Counted from the stretch's first letter, positions 1 through 12,103 are shown. The stretch is 64,000 nucleotides of DNA from Kappaphycus alvarezii (GCA_002205965.3 NADL03000662.1:372001-436000), one strand, 5' to 3'. The notes: a model not told the origin generated them from the sequence alone. Numbers and translations: made by a program.

Positions 1-672
1 TGTTGTATTCTTCTCGCATTAAAGATATACTTTCTCCAAATTTTTGACAGCGTCCTGCATTATGTTCATGATAAATCCTCTTCGCGTCCCCATAGAAAAC
101 GTTTTGTAAGTATTGTAACTTCTTGTCACAATCGAAGTAATAGTCGGCAGCAGCATCAAGGTACTTCGATATTTATTCATTAATATCCTGACCAAGTTTA
201 CCAGTGAACTTGCCCGTGTATTTGAAACGAGTATCAAGGTTGTGAGCAACTTTCGAATCATCAATTTGACGGGAGACATTATTGCTATGCGAGGGCGAAG
301 GTACGTCAGTACATCTCTTTGCGGAGGAGAGTGTCGCATACGCTTCCCTTTTGTCTTGTTCCAGCTGATAAAGCATGGATAGAATTTCCCAGGAGATACG
401 CGTATTGTTCGGATGTTGTGTGTACTTTAATCCCATTAGACACAAATAAAATTGCGAAGAGGTCGGAACGATATAGCAGAGCCGGCAATGAATTCCTTAT
501 TGTATAAGATTTCGACAGAAATAAATTCACGGAGACCGATAATGGCATCTTCGTTCGAGGCTTGGGGGTCAGCGGTGTCATGAAGGGTCAGAGAAGCTTT
601 GATATCACAGTGTGACGGAGGTTTTGATTTGTACGCATGAAGAGAGGTTTGAATGAACTTTAGCGTAACCAT
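1..672 (-). mobile_element. Ty1/copia gag fossil, cut by window edge
   Basis: Minus-strand reading gives a Copia-type Gag segment. GKFTGKLGQDINEY is followed about 25 residues later by KKLQYLQNVFYGDAKR. The second motif parallels QKLKYLHHRLIGNAKR in the Gag of the Copia element at 2,530-9,273, so the two belong to related families. In this family Gag forms the particle that packages the element RNA. The coding sequence is broken in several places, and the rest of the element would lie to the left of the window. I found no LTR on its upstream (higher coordinate) side, so the 5' end is either lost or too diverged to recognise by eye. Confidence 0.6.
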
Positions 673-869
673 TTTTCAAAATAACGCTTTGTAGAGTTTA
701 ACCGGCACTATTAGTGTAGGATTTGGACGTGCGGGAGGGCAGTAGTTGTCCAGGGTGAAGGGGTGGGAGGTGGGCCATTTTGGGTGCTATTCCTTAGGGG
801 AGAAAGTCTCAGGTGGTACATCAGAGAGAAGAAACATTTGGTAACTACTTAACGAAGACCTAAGCGCAT
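673..869. other. No gene seen
   Basis: Short spacer between the Gag fossil and the next candidate gene. It is G-rich around 735-780 (several GGG runs). I see no coding frame, repeat or RNA gene in it. Confidence 0.4.
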
Positions 870-895
870 ACGTTTGCTGCTGACGTGTGTCTCGC

Positions 896-1521
896 TCAGG
901 CTGTAACAATCGGCGTCACGCTTGTTATGAATGTTGACTTTGCACAATTCACAACGAAATCTTTTCGTTTTGTTGAGATGACACTCCTTTTAGATATGCT
1001 CCTTACCTTCTTCGTGGATTTCAAGTTGACTATGAGAGGAGAACTTGCGGTAGAACGGGATGCAGAAGGTTTCAGGAGTCCTTTTTTCCATTTATTTTTC
1101 CTTATGAGGTCGCGTTCGACGCGGGAGATGTGGTGGGAAAGCCCTTCGTCGATGCACTGTAGCTGGCTGGAGCTAGAGGGAGTAGTAGACGGGAGGCTTG
1201 CAGAAGATGCGGCTGCAGGAGGAGTAAAAGTTAAAGGGAGTTTGAGAATTCTGTAGGGACGACTGACAGGCAAAGGAAGTGATAAAGACGCGAAAGCCGA
1301 TTTACTGGCCGCGAGAGGGGCATTTTTGTGATTGGCGACCGGTGTAGATTTTGCAGAAGGGGAATGATTCCGGGCGCCGGGGAGAGCAAATCCTCACCAG
1401 GGAGCTCCTTTTCGGCGCTCACTGCCTCGATTTCTATGAGAGCAGGGTCCTCGTCCCGTTCCTCTTCAGAGTCAATTTCTGAGCTGAAGACATCGTCCAG
1501 GTAATTACGGATAGGATCCAC
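896..1521 (-). CDS. Small uncharacterised gene with acidic N-terminus and basic C-terminus
   Basis: Two overlapping minus-strand frames look like one protein. The upstream frame (1,521-1,231) is strongly acidic, with SEIDSEEERDEDPALIEIE. The downstream frame (1,273-896) is Ser/Pro-rich, then basic (KNKWKKGLLK). The upstream frame has no ATG at its 5' end, but minus-strand sequence just upstream reads as a 3' splice site: TACTAAC about 15 bases before ACTTTACAG at about 1,521. A possible donor (GTAATC) lies near 1,588, which would give an intron of about 67 bp. No family was recognised. It could be an accessory protein of a DNA transposon or a host nuclear protein; charge alone does not decide. 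The change of frame near 1,240-1,270 is either a second short intron or a frameshift. Confidence 0.35.
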
Positions 1522-1839
1522 TGTAAAGTCACTGGTTAGTAGTTGTACACTTTTTGTTTACCCGCAATAAAGTTATTTTAGATTACCTTTACATTTATAG
1601 GATACAATTCAATTGTCATGGGGACAGAAAAGTGACCAATGAAAGTTATATCCTAAAACAAAATAGTGTCAACTTTTCCCAAGACAGAGCGATTTATTCC
1701 ACAACAAACAAAGGTCAATAGATCCAAGAGCGGACAGTATCAGTAACGGCTCGATGCAAGCAGCGTTAACACCAATGTTGACCAGCAGCCAGAACTGCCA
1801 ACCAGACACAGCAATCGGATAACACCATAGCGCGAGTCG

Positions 1840-2090
1840 AACCGACAACAGCGAGCGATTCGACTAGAGTGAACGAGCCGGTTACTGCGAGCGAACCTAC
1901 CAAATTGAACGACCAGACTAAACCACACAAAGATAACGACGAGAGCAGACCAAACACAGCGAGCGACCAGAGCAGACCAAACAAAGCAAGTGACCAGAGC
2001 AAAGCGAGCGAAAATACCAGCAACAATAAGAGCGAATCGACTAACAACAGCACCAAAGCGAAGCGAGCAATGAAAACCTAGCAAAGCGAC
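1840..2090. repeat. Degenerate GCGAGCGA-type short repeat tract
   Basis: The plus strand repeats the core GCGAGCGA with AGAGCAGACCAAAC spacers, with unit length wobbling around 12-27 bases. Translated, the plus strand gives low-complexity (S/A)DQS(R/K)PNK-like text. The minus strand gives a falsely hydrophobic frame of 164 codons that follows from the repeat composition. I treat neither as a gene. Confidence 0.6.
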
Positions 2091-2529
2091 CAGATAACCC
2101 ACAGACCGTACCATTAGACCGGACCACATCATTAGACCCGAACGATCAAGAAAATTTAGCCAAATGACAGAGAGGTGAAAACTAGAAAGCGGGCGAAAGT
2201 TAAAATAGCGATTGTTACTTCGCCGGTGGGGCAAGGGTTGTACACCTTACGGTTGTGTGCGTGCCAGATGTTTCATGTTTCAGCTTGCGGTTGAGCCTCA
2301 GATTTTGTCCGTGAGATGTTGAGTTTTTAATTGATGATGCTTGGTGAAATAGTGTGCAGTACGCAGAACTATGCACGCCTTTATACTGTATGGATCTGTC
2401 GCAAGTTCACATGTCAGTTTAGAGTATAGACTAATTGACAGCATACAGTGTAGGTCCTGTAGACATACTGACACTGCAAACGTACAGTAAAATAATCTAA
2501 AATATATTAATTCGAGTCACATCCCACAT
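2091..2529. other. No gene seen
   Basis: Spacer between the repeat tract and the 5' LTR of the old Copia element. I see no supported feature. The last five bases, CACAT, form the left target-site duplication of that element. Confidence 0.4.
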
Positions 2530-2935
2530 TGTTGAAATACAGGACACACAAAATTTTTTTGTGTAATATTTGCAGTCCCGTAGTGTATTTTTTGCTCTTA
2601 TCACTATTTCTATCTTACGTAGTCTATATTTTCTTTATCTTATTGTACAGTTCGCGATGACTGCTGGGACTGCTGTAGCGTAAGGGTCACTATAGCTGTC
2701 CGCAGGACTATCCGCAAGGGAATTTAGTAAGTAGTTAGTACATGTGCTAGAGATAGTCGACGGCATCTACTGCCTACAAAAGGCCTAGCCGCCTTGGGCA
2801 CTGTTGCAAAACAACATCAGCAATTTTGTTTCAACCTACTCAACTTGTCTACCCTATGCAAAAAAGACTGCAGTTTTTTTCAGGCTCGCCGCAAACGCCG
2901 CTAGTCTGATTCTTATCCCTTGAATTTTCGCGACA
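2530..2935 (+). repeat. 5' LTR of the old Copia element
   Basis: 406 bp, starts TGTTGAAATAC and ends TTTTCGCGACA. It aligns along its full length with 8,867-9,273. Well-conserved blocks include AGTCGACGGCATCTACTG and CAACCTACTCAA. Confidence 0.88.
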
Positions 2936-4089
2936 ATCAGGATTTACTGTTCTTAGGAGAATTTAAGAAGTAATTATATTCGCTATTCGATAGTGAAAAT
3001 GTACCTATTTGTCCTATTTCCACGTTATTTCAAGCCACGTATAAGCCGTTAAATACTGACAAATACGTTTATTATTTTATTCTTTTTGAACACTATCCAG
3101 TGGCCAATAAGGGCAACGATTCAATCGTGGTGCCACGTAGCCCACCTGGCCCGACCGAATCCAAAACAAGATCGGAATCCGTTCTACTCGGTGCAAGCTT
3201 TCACCATCTGTCAGCATCACCCCAAACCCGACTGTAAGCACCGCAAATACGAACATCACTCCAATTTCGCCAAGTGTTGCTGTTTCGCCAACCAATCGGT
3301 AGCCTCTAAGTTGCACACAAGAATCACCGTCCCAGACCAATCCGAGACCTTCATCTTCGGCCAATAGCGTAACGAAAAGTGTCCCTCGAGGTTCAGGTTC
3401 AGTTTCAGGGACTAAATGTTTGAATTCAGATTCAGGTCAAGTTCAGGTTTTAGATCTTCCTCGTGTGCCACGTCGTCTAGTTCCAGTAATCGATCTTACA
3501 GATCTTCCTACGGCTGGCAGTGCAGTGCAAACCTACTTGTAAAGCTCCACTACGCCTACTCCGCAAAGCTGACCGTCGTTTGGCAGATCGCCCTGGGGTT
3601 ACTAAGGCTACTTCTACACGTGTGGATGTACAGAAAAGGACCTGTAAGCTTTGCAAGGTTTGTTGCAAACGGCTCTAAAACCTATTTTGACCACTTACAG
3701 ATCCGCAGGCACAAGAACCGCTTACAGAACAAGAAAAGTCCACCGTACTGTCAAGAAGGCAAACGGAGCTTCGAGAGACATTCATATTTACAGCGCCATA
3801 CCGCTTGGAAGAATCATTTAAGGGCTGTTTTAAATTAGATTTAGTTAAATCCAATCTGGATATTCGATCTTGTTCGGAGTAAATTGAGTTATCAAATTAA
3901 TTGTGATTCTTGCTTGAAAATTGAAAAAGAAAACAAATCAAAAAAAAAGATTGAAAAAAACAGATTGAAAACAAAAAAAATTGAAATAGTAAATTGAAAA
4001 AGATAGATTTACAGAAAAAAACAAAAAGCCAAAAAAATTATAGGTCACCCACAAAAAGTGGACTTACAGAAGTAAAAAAACACTAAATG
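2936..4089 (+). other. Leader of the old Copia element, with an A-rich TTGAAAA tract
   Basis: About 1.15 kb separates the 5' LTR from the first Gag-like reading. Bases about 3,895-4,085 are A-rich, with repeats of TTGAAAA and ATTGAAA. I could not identify a primer-binding site or a coding function in the rest. Confidence 0.45.
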
Positions 4090-7000
4090 GACCAAAATTT
4101 CGTAGCATTAAGTCACCATTATTTTGCACTTGCAAAAGTGTATATTGATATGGATTTTGGTCAAAGAATTAGACAGACCATAGAGTTGCAACAGTCTCTG
4201 GTGGACTGCGTCAAAGGTTATGTTGAGGATAGTTCTCTCGTTGGTAATTAATTAAGGGCTCGGCTACTTGAGGACTTCCCTATCCCAATGCTTTTCTCGG
4301 GACTGATTCTGAGCAATCCACGGATCATTCGTAAGTTGATTGTGTTTCTCGCGGAGCGAAATATACCAACCTCCGCTACGAATCTGCTGTCCTTTCGAAG
4401 ACCTTTGCATCAACTATTCTTCGCAATGGTGACCTCAGCAAAGGATTAAACCAAATTGATGCAAATTTCTAATCTCTTGTGTCACCAAACGGATCACCGA
4501 TTAGACTCGCCCCAAACCCGATACGTTCCGCTCCAGTGTCCACCCAACCCCCGGCACCATCAGAAGACAAGATCTCACACTATGTGTCCATGCGCTTTAG
4601 GGAAGAAAATAAGAAATTTTCTGGAAGCTAGCTGATTTTGGAACGAGTTCATAGCTGAGTACAATTATGCCTGCCAAGATTCTCAGTGAAGAACAAAAGC
4701 TCAAGTATCTTCACCATCGCCTTATAGGAAATGCGAAAAGATTCTACATAACGAATGTTGAAGGTGTGTATGAGCATTATTCTCAAGCTCTAAAATCGCT
4801 GGAAATTGAATATAACTCAGTCTCAAGGCAAAACAGAATTGCTGCATATCTTCGCAACATCTGTGTCAGCCAGTATATTTCTCCCGCTTGTACTGAAAAC
4901 GATGCTACCGAGAAAGTCCGCGAGGAAATCTCTGAGCTCACTCCCCAAGCACCACCTCAAAGAACAAGATTAGGTACATTCAGTCTGCCGTTATTGGACT
5001 CTCCTGGGCTAGTGATCCTTGCAGCAGAGCAAAATCTGGTAACTTAAGTTATCAATCATTTTATAGCGAGCTCATTTCTGCCGCTCAATTCGAGCAAGAG
5101 GATAAAGTTGGACGAATGAGGGATCAGAGGAACCTACGTATGACATCGATCTGAGATGCAGACCCTACACCACGTAGCCGTCTTGCTGATCAATTGTATA
5201 CTGGACAACCTCAATACGGCCGTGACCGGCGTTCTACCAAAGTCAATCGTCACGATGATAACTGACGAAGCAACGACGCTTACAGCATGAGGAAAAACAA
5301 ACCTCTTGATGATATATTTTGTTGGGGTTGTGGCAAAAGGGCCATATTCTTTCTAAATATCGCCAATCAATGGGTAAGAATTTTGCTCGGAAGGTGCAAT
5401 ACTATCAGAGAAACTCATTTAAAGATCCATCCAAGGCCACGAAACGTGTACTTTTTGAGCTCTGTCAGGAATGGAATCATTATGATCAATCATTTGATGA
5501 ATAAATACTATCTGCTCAGGATTTCTTCGGAGACGTCAACACTGATGATGATATTGAAGAATCAGAAAATGTAAATATGGATACCGATGACTCAACGTAT
5601 GTCCCTGAACAGTTATTTTTCCAAATTTCAGTTTAGGACCAACCGATTTTGGATGACGATGATTTTTAACTAGGGGTACTCAAACAAACCGAAGTGCTTC
5701 TAACGAAAATAAAACTATAAGGGAACGAGACAAGCCTCCCATCTATAACGTGAAACTCGTCTTTCTTCCACGGAAGCAAAGAAAAATGGAGAATGAACAC
5801 GTAAATATACATGAAATTTTAACTGTCAAAAGGCAATTTACTTTTGGCACTATATTGCCAAAGCACTCAGATTCAGAGAAATTCCACGGAATATGACTCG
5901 ACACTGGTGCTCAAAAATCAGTGATTGGAAAATCACAAGCAAAGGCATATTGTGACCTAGCTGAGAGTAATATAAAACGTAAGAAAAAAAAACTGCTTAC
6001 AATTTTAGTGATGGAATCTTTCCAAACATTTCACATATTCGAATTCGAATTCCAATACCTGATGGTGCTTTCATCCTGGTACACGTCGATGTAGTTAATG
6101 CCAATACTCCATTCTTGATTGGTCTGGAAGCTTTAAAAAATTTGGACTTGTTGCAGGGAACGTTGACAACCTACTTGTGTCCAAAATACAATGATTCGGT
6201 ATGTATGCCAATCACACCCAAACATGGCCATCTTTACGTCGTGTGGGATTTCTCTGAAATCCTGCCCACAAAGTCTCAATTAAAGCGCCTCCATTTACAC
6301 TTTTTGCACCCGTCTGCTTCAAAGCTATGCAATCTGATAAGTAGAGCTAGACCAGAAGAGGCAACGCCTGAGACGCGAGATTTAATTTCGGAGATATCTA
6401 AATAGTGCCTCACATGTAAGCACTTTGAACAGAAACTCAGATCATTTCAGGCTAGTAAGCCCAATGGAATCATATTCAATCAAGAGTTGGCTCCTAATAT
6501 TTTGTTTCTTGACAAAAATCCTGTACTTCATATCGTGGATACGTAAACCCATTTCGGTAATGCTGTATTCCTACACAGTAAAGTACGGAATCTATTTGGA
6601 ACTCTTTTCTTGAGTGCTGGGCTATAATTTACACTGGATTTTCTGATAGAATGAAAGTGCACCAAGGTGTTCAATTCGTTTCCAAAGCGTGGAAAGATTT
6701 GATAAAATCGAATGGAATCCAACCTAGCCTATTTGGAGTTGGAAGTCATAGTACTTTTGGTTCCGGTGAGCGTTACCATGATCCGTTACACCATATTTAC
6801 CACACCATTCGCCATTTAGAGCCTGACGTTGAAATAGAACTCGCTCTACGTCTTGCCGCTAATGCTATGCTCGATAATATGAACACAGAAGGACTGGTTC
6901 CATCTTTACTCGTCTTTGGAGTCTTGCCGAAGTTTCCCGCCATGAATAGCAAACTTACGAATCAAATGGAACGAATGAGAGGGCTCAAAATGGAAAGAGC

Positions 7001-8807
7001 TGAGAAGGAAACTATCACTTCAGAACTCAGACTCAGAACCGCTCTGAATTCGCAGCTTCCAAATACCGCTCACCATGAACTTAAGATTGGAAGTAAATTT
7101 CTATTCTATCATGAAAATTCCACGCTTAAGTGGACAGCATCACACAAAACCACGAATATTAATGAGAAACAAGTCTTTATTGACAGAAATGGAGATGAAG
7201 TGCAACATTCACGCTCTCAACTAAAGATAAATTTCGATGATCAATTTAAAACACTAGTCGAAGCTTTAAATTCGTCAATTAAAAGGGTATACTCCAAATA
7301 TATTCTACTTATTGACGTCAATCTCGATGAAGTTCTACACCCACGAGATCCTAGCTCCAATTCGGCCGAATTTCTGAAAGCGAAACAGAAAGAAATAGAA
7401 GTAATCCTTGAGATAAATACCTGGAAATTAGTTGTCAGAGAAGGCATATCAAAGAGTGCTAATATTCTCTCTGGAAGATTCCTTCTGTCAATCAAATAAG
7501 AACACTGATAAAGAGATATAAAAAGCACGGTTTGTAGTACAAGGTCATAGGGACAAAGAAAGGAACTATCTCGTACATGAAACCACGACTATACGCCAGC
7601 TTTACACAAGCTTGTTGGTTGCAATTGCTGTAACACAAGATTTCAAGATTTGGTCTCAAGATGTTGAACAGGCGTACTTACAATCAGCTCAAAGTCTGAT
7701 GCGCAAAGTTTACCTTAGACCAAGTAAAGACTTTGGATTACCTGAGAACCAGTTACTTGATTTAACCTCTTTATGGATTATCCGATTCAGGAGACTATTG
7801 GAATCGCACTACGAATTCACACCTGAAGAAAGATCTCCGTATGACGCCAACCGATGGAGATCTCGCACTTTTCTCAAAGCATACAGACGGAGAACTTCAG
7901 GGAATAGTTGGATCACATGTGGACGATTCTCTACTTTTTGGCAACAATGAATTCGTTCAGTTGTCCTAAAAGACTCTTGATAAGTTTGAATCGAGAGAGA
8001 GGGAGTTCGATGAAACTGTATTTGTAGGCGTCAGAGTAAAGAGAACTTATTATGGATTTTACTTAAGTCAGGAAAAGTATTTTAAGAAATTACGCATTCT
8101 GTCGATGGGCGCCTCTTTTTCCGAATTAAGATCTTTAAAGGAATAGATTGGCTTGGTTAACACATACAAAGCCTGAACTATGTTGCGCCGTTAACACGGC
8201 CGCGCAAGTGACTGAAACCAAATTATCAGTGGAAGCAGCAGAGCGGTTGAACAAAGTTGTAAAGCATGTGCAGAAAAACCCTAGTTCTCCGCTTAAATAT
8301 TACAAGTTGGACCAAAACTCAATAAGATTGAAAGTATATTCTGACTCGTCTTTCGCAAACAACGACGACAATAATTCCCAACTTGGACACATTTTTTGGC
8401 TCACTGTCAAGACCGGAACTTATAATGTGCTGAGTTACTCTAGTCTCAATAGTCGCAGAGTAACTAGATCTGCGTTAGGCGCCGAAGTTTATGCTTTCGT
8501 TGATGCCTTCGATCTTGGATACATGATTAAGCACAACCTTGAATTCTTGCTTAGAATCAAAATTCCACTCTCAATGATTATGGACTGTAAAAGTGTACTT
8601 GGTATTATCGCCAAGTTTTCCCACACTTTGGAAAAATGCCTCCTGATTGATATTAGTTCTGTCAGAGATGCATATGCAAAGGAAGAAATATCCAATGTTG
8701 GATTTGCACGGACTGCAGACAACCCCGCGGACGCCTACACGAGGATCACAAAGTGTGATGCACTAAATTACATCATAACAACAATTAATTGTGATTTACC
8801 TGTTTAA
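4090..8807 (+). mobile_element. Gag-Pol coding fossil of the old Copia element
   Basis: Gag-type text QKLKYLHHRLIGNAKR lies near 4,700, followed by a protease-like segment near 5,900. Later comes the reverse transcriptase hallmark DVEQAYLQS near 7,660. The Copia RNase H region occupies about 8,150-8,807 (KVYSDSSFANN, SRRVTRSALGAEVYAF, DNPADAYTR). This gag-to-RNase H order with RNase H last is Copia-specific. The last stop lies about 60 bp before the 3' LTR, leaving no room for extra genes, unlike the younger Copia element at 29-36 kb. It is broken throughout. Confidence 0.8.
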
Positions 8808-8866
8808 CAATGGGTAATTCGTGACTAAGGATGGAGAAAACAATAGGTCAGGGCAAAGAGAGGGAG

Positions 8867-9273
8867 TGCTGAAATGCAGCACACATAAAATTTATTTACG
8901 TACTACTTGCAGTCCTATAGTGTAGCTTTTTGCCCTTAATACTATTTCTGTCCTACGTAATCTATATTTTCTCTAACCTATTGTACTGTTAGCGATGACT
9001 GCTAGGACTGTTGTAGTGTAAAAGTCACTAGAACCGCCCCCAGGACTATCCGCTAGGGGATTTAGTGATTATCTAGTAGATATGCTAGATATAGTCGACG
9101 GCATCTACTGTCTATGAAAGGCCTAGACGCCTTGGGCGCTGAAGTAAAACAATATCAGCATTTTTATTTCAACCTACTCAAATTGTCTACCCTATGCAAA
9201 AACGACTATAGTTTTTTTCAGGTTCGCCGCTAACGCCGCTAGTCTGATTTTTATCCCTTAAATTTTCGCGACA
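8867..9273 (+). repeat. 3' LTR of the old Copia element
   Basis: 407 bp, starts TGCTGAAATGCAG and ends TTTTCGCGACA. It is homologous over its whole length to 2,530-2,935 with about 15% differences by eye. TACAT follows directly and pairs with CACAT before the 5' LTR. Confidence 0.88.
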
Positions 9274-9387
9274 TACATAATTCGTGTGAGGGCAAAGGGC
9301 ACACAATAAAATGAAACTAAATGCAAAGATAACAGCCTGACCTGGTCTATAAGCAAACTGATCCGTGCTTGGCAACTTTGAAGTCGT

Positions 9388-9438
9388 AACAGTACAGTAC
9401 AGTACAGTACAGTACTGTACAGTACGGTATTACTGTAT
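9388..9438. repeat. ACAGT/ACTGT pentamer tract
   Basis: Five ACAGT units are followed by ACTGT, ACAGT and ACGGT. ACAGT and ACTGT are reverse complements, so the tract is nearly strand-symmetric and contains the perfect palindrome ACAGTACTGT. Tracts of the same pentamer recur near the genes at 10.6, 15.2, 17.1, 58.5-58.8, 60.5 and 61.2-61.7 kb. Confidence 0.85.
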
Positions 9439-9518
9439 ACTCTAATTCAAATTAATTGAACATTGTGCCGTACTGCATTTGTGTACAGTAGTTTGGTAAT
9501 TTATAACATTCACATAAT

Positions 9519-9632
9519 GGGGGAAATTTGGGGTGTTTTTAATGCATGAAAAATATGGTCAGCTGTTCCCTAAGGGATGTCGTGATGGCAAAGGCTTACA
9601 ATATAAAGGGTTGGCGGGAAGTTGTACAGTAC
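9519..9632 (-). mobile_element. LINE 3'-end copy (5'-truncated)
   Basis: The plus strand begins GGGGGAAATTTGGGGTG and continues ATATGGTCAGCTGTTCCC and GGGATGTCGTGAT. The stretch from 9,558 matches 57,108-57,173, where the same sequence follows the stop codon of a LINE C-terminus on the minus strand. This copy is therefore the 3' untranslated end of that LINE family, minus strand, ending in a CCCCC terminus. I did not find a convincing target duplication. Confidence 0.6.
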
Positions 9633-9989
9633 TGCTGATGTGAATTGGAAAATGACATGACTTTATTGGATTCATGTTACAAAAAAATTGCCTGTCAGAC
9701 GTGTATGAGTTTTGTATTTTTATTGAACGCTCCAAACCCCGAATATTTACAAATCTATGCACAATGCAGGCACCGCAAGCCGATCACGCAACACAAAAGC
9801 AGTGCACTAGACAAGCGCAGCGTCCCTGTGACCCTCCCCAAACCCCGCAGCCCCACTGCATGCAGGAGCGGCTCAACGCCACGCAATTACCCTCTCGTAT
9901 ACCCCGGTGGGCATGGCGAGCATGGCGGGCAAGGCACACACGGCTCGCACGCTCTGTTCCTTTCCTTTCCAACAGCGGTAGCGGGGTGT

Positions 9990-10470
9990 GACGACTTGCC
10001 ACTCTTGCGAGGTGCGGAGGAATGGGAGGTGGAAGAACGGGACGAGGGTTTGGACGGTGGGCATGGGGACATTTCTTGGAGGGTCGTTTGCGACGGTTGC
10101 GTGGGGGAGTGTGGGACGATGGGCGGGGTGGGGGAGGGTTTGGAGATGGGGTGACAGGGGGGCAGGGGGGCAGGGTGGACATGGGGGCAGAGTGTTGGGG
10201 AGGGGAGAGTGTGGAGGGGGGGAGTGGGGTTATGGGGAGGGCGGGTCGGGCGTGGTGGATTTCGGGGCGGTGGGGACGGGTTTGACGCGGTGGAGGGCAT
10301 GGTGGAGTGTTGGAGCTTGGAATTTTGTCGAGTGGTTGTGGTGGGGAGGGAGGAGATGGTGGAGGGTGGATGGATGGCATGTTTATAGGGTTTGTTGAGG
10401 AGAGATGGGTGGGATGAGGCGGTGAGGACTGGGGAGGGGATTGCAAGTACACTTTGTATCGTATCCTCGA
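9990..10470. other. Strongly G-rich plus strand, quadruplex-prone; no supported gene
   Basis: The plus strand carries many runs of three to seven G, densest at about 10,140-10,290 and spaced as in intramolecular G-quadruplex motifs. The minus strand yields long proline-rich frames in two phases (about 9,784-10,833 and 9,887-10,615) as a by-product of the C-rich composition. Neither shows a domain. A similar C-rich coding-strand tract lies just upstream of the PH-domain gene start at 59,978, so this could be an upstream region of a minus-strand gene I cannot identify. Confidence 0.4.
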
Positions 10471-10565
10471 CTTGCTCGCCGCGTTGGGCGGAGAGGAGAG
10501 GATGTGCAGCTCTATACTGTAAAGTGTGAGCTGGTGGGATGACAGGACGGGAAGCTTCCATTTTT

Positions 10566-10655
10566 GGAGTACAGTACAGTATGTATGATAAATAACCAGC
10601 TGTCTTCTGAAACATACAGTGCTGTGCTGTACAGTACTGTACTCTACTGTACAGA
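10566..10655. repeat. ACAGT/ACTGT pentamer tract
   Basis: Two blocks of interleaved ACAGT, ACTGT and GCTGT units. It lies about 350 bp upstream of the start codon at 11,003. Confidence 0.75.
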
Positions 10656-11002
10656 TAAAGACAGCTGTCCTCAAGTGCAACCGACAGTGATAAGCGAGCG
10701 ATGCGTTGATCCGGCCAATGGCCGAATTGAATCCTCCGACAGGACTACCAAGCTTTTTGGTTTCAGCCTGTTCTCCGGTGCATTTTGGACCCTTCGCCGT
10801 ACACGCACTTTCCTCTGTGCTCTGCTCATCCATTCCCTACCTCCTCGGCTACTCTAACCATACACCCGACCCTTGCCGACCCTTGCCGACCCATCGTCAC
10901 CTGCATCTACCATACCATTCTACCTATTCGGCCTCACCGCCCACTCACACTGCTCGCTCGCTCACACTTGTTGTCAATCCCCCTCCTCCTCTCCCGCTCA
11001 AC

Positions 11003-11908
11003 ATGCCGCCTAGCTCCACCCGCTCCTCCGTCGCCGGGCCCTCCTCCCGTGCACCGTCCGGGCAATCCCTCAACTTTTCCCACTCCCGCTCGTTGGATCT
11101 TCCTCGCTCCGTCCAATCAGAAGATCATTTGTGGTCGGCCTTCTTTCTCGAGGCCTCTCAACTTGTTCTTCGCAACTATTCCCTTGCCCAAGCCCTGGGT
11201 ATAGATGTCACCGCCTCTACTTCTTCTGCTACCCGTTTGGCAGCTTCGTTGCTTACCCCTCGTGAAGCAAGCGAGTATGCCGCCTGGGAGGATTCTCGTC
11301 GTGTCCCTCGTGTCGATTGGAAGCGTTTGAAGACTCAAGTCAACGCTTCTACCTCCATTCAGAGGGCACGTTGGAGGGAGTTGACACTTGCTTTGAGGAC
11401 TTTGTATGATGATGATTCCATAAAAGTCGAGAATACAAAGGCCTGGGTCGAAAAGCATGACGACAAGATGCCGTTGTTGATTGCCGCGAAAAAGGTCGAC
11501 TTGACCAGGTATGACATCATGAGGGCGGGAAAGGTGCCCGCCCTCCGTAGGTTGGTGTTTGAGGCCATTGCTTGCCGCAAATTGCTCAGTGAGTTGGGCA
11601 TCTACAGGGGCGAGCTAGGTAGGCACGTCAAGGAGCTCAACCTCAAGTTTGCAAGCAAGGAACAAGCTTTGTTGAAGGATATTTCGGGCTTGGAAAGGGA
11701 AAAAATGCGCACCAAGGAAGTGTGCGCAGAGCTGTTCAAGGAAAGGGCTAGGCTGTTTGACAAGCTGGCCAGGCTTCGTGTCGACCGTGTCGATAATGGA
11801 GTGCGCCATGCTCAAATGATGGCAGAGAGTAAGATGGCTCAAGAAATGGTTCGAGCTAGGGCTGAGGTTGTTGACGACCTGTTGGTGTCCGAGAAGAGGA
11901 GGAAGTAG
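11003..11908 (+). CDS. Uncharacterised 301-residue protein with coiled-coil C-terminal half
   Basis: Open frame with no interruption. I chose the ATG at 11,003 because it follows a pyrimidine-rich leader (CCTCCTCCTCTCCCGCTCAAC), while the in-frame extension to 10,706 is low complexity and overlaps the pentamer-rich upstream region. The first 40 residues are Ser/Pro-rich and likely disordered. The middle is mixed (LLTPREASEYAAWEDSRRVP). From about residue 200 the sequence is rich in Glu, Lys, Arg and Leu with heptad-like spacing (ELNLKFASKEQALLKDISGL, EVCAELFKERARLFDKLARL), which suggests a coiled coil. No signal peptide or membrane segment is seen. I recognise no family; the frame could be host or a transposon accessory protein such as a DNA-binding ORF. 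Confidence 0.65.
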   Translation: MPPSSTRSSVAGPSSRAPSGQSLNFSHSRSLDLPRSVQSEDHLWSAFFLEASQLVLRNYSLAQALGIDVTASTSSATRLAASLLTPREASEYAAWEDSRRVPRVDWKRLKTQVNASTSIQRARWRELTLALRTLYDDDSIKVENTKAWVEKHDDKMPLLIAAKKVDLTRYDIMRAGKVPALRRLVFEAIACRKLLSELGIYRGELGRHVKELNLKFASKEQALLKDISGLEREKMRTKEVCAELFKERARLFDKLARLRVDRVDNGVRHAQMMAESKMAQEMVRARAEVVDDLLVSEKRRK

Positions 11909-12103
11909 ATACCCGAATATCCCGGGGGACAAGCCCCCTTGTACGTGCCAGCTGCCGCGTACATGGGGATTGGTCGTAGGGGAGATTGCTACGAAAGATA
12001 GTTGTTTCGTATTGATGCTGTTGTTTTGTGATTGATGCTGTGTCGCTTTTTTTTCGCCTCGCGTGAAGTGGGTAGAGAGTGTTGGAGGCCTGGTTTGTTT
12101 ATT

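Larger units (their letters stand above)
2530..9273 (+). mobile_element. Old Ty1/copia LTR retrotransposon, complete in outline but broken
   Basis: A 6.7-kb element with an LTR at each end (2,530-2,935 and 8,867-9,273, both TG...CA). The target duplication is CACAT/TACAT, imperfect by one base. The inner order is long leader, Gag, then pol ending in reverse transcriptase and RNase H, with RNase H last as in Copia. By eye the two LTRs differ at roughly 15% of positions, so the insertion is old. The coding region is interrupted many times (more than ten), so it is a fossil. LTR, Gag and RNase H are recognisable; the integrase segment is poorly preserved. Confidence 0.85.

Noticed and set aside
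1740-2234. 164-codon minus-strand frame, hydrophobic
   Set aside because: It runs through the degenerate GCGAGCGA repeat tract; hydrophobicity follows from the repeat.
9784-10833. 349-codon and 242-codon proline-rich minus-strand frames
   Set aside because: Both derive from C-rich composition, in two phases at once, with no domain.
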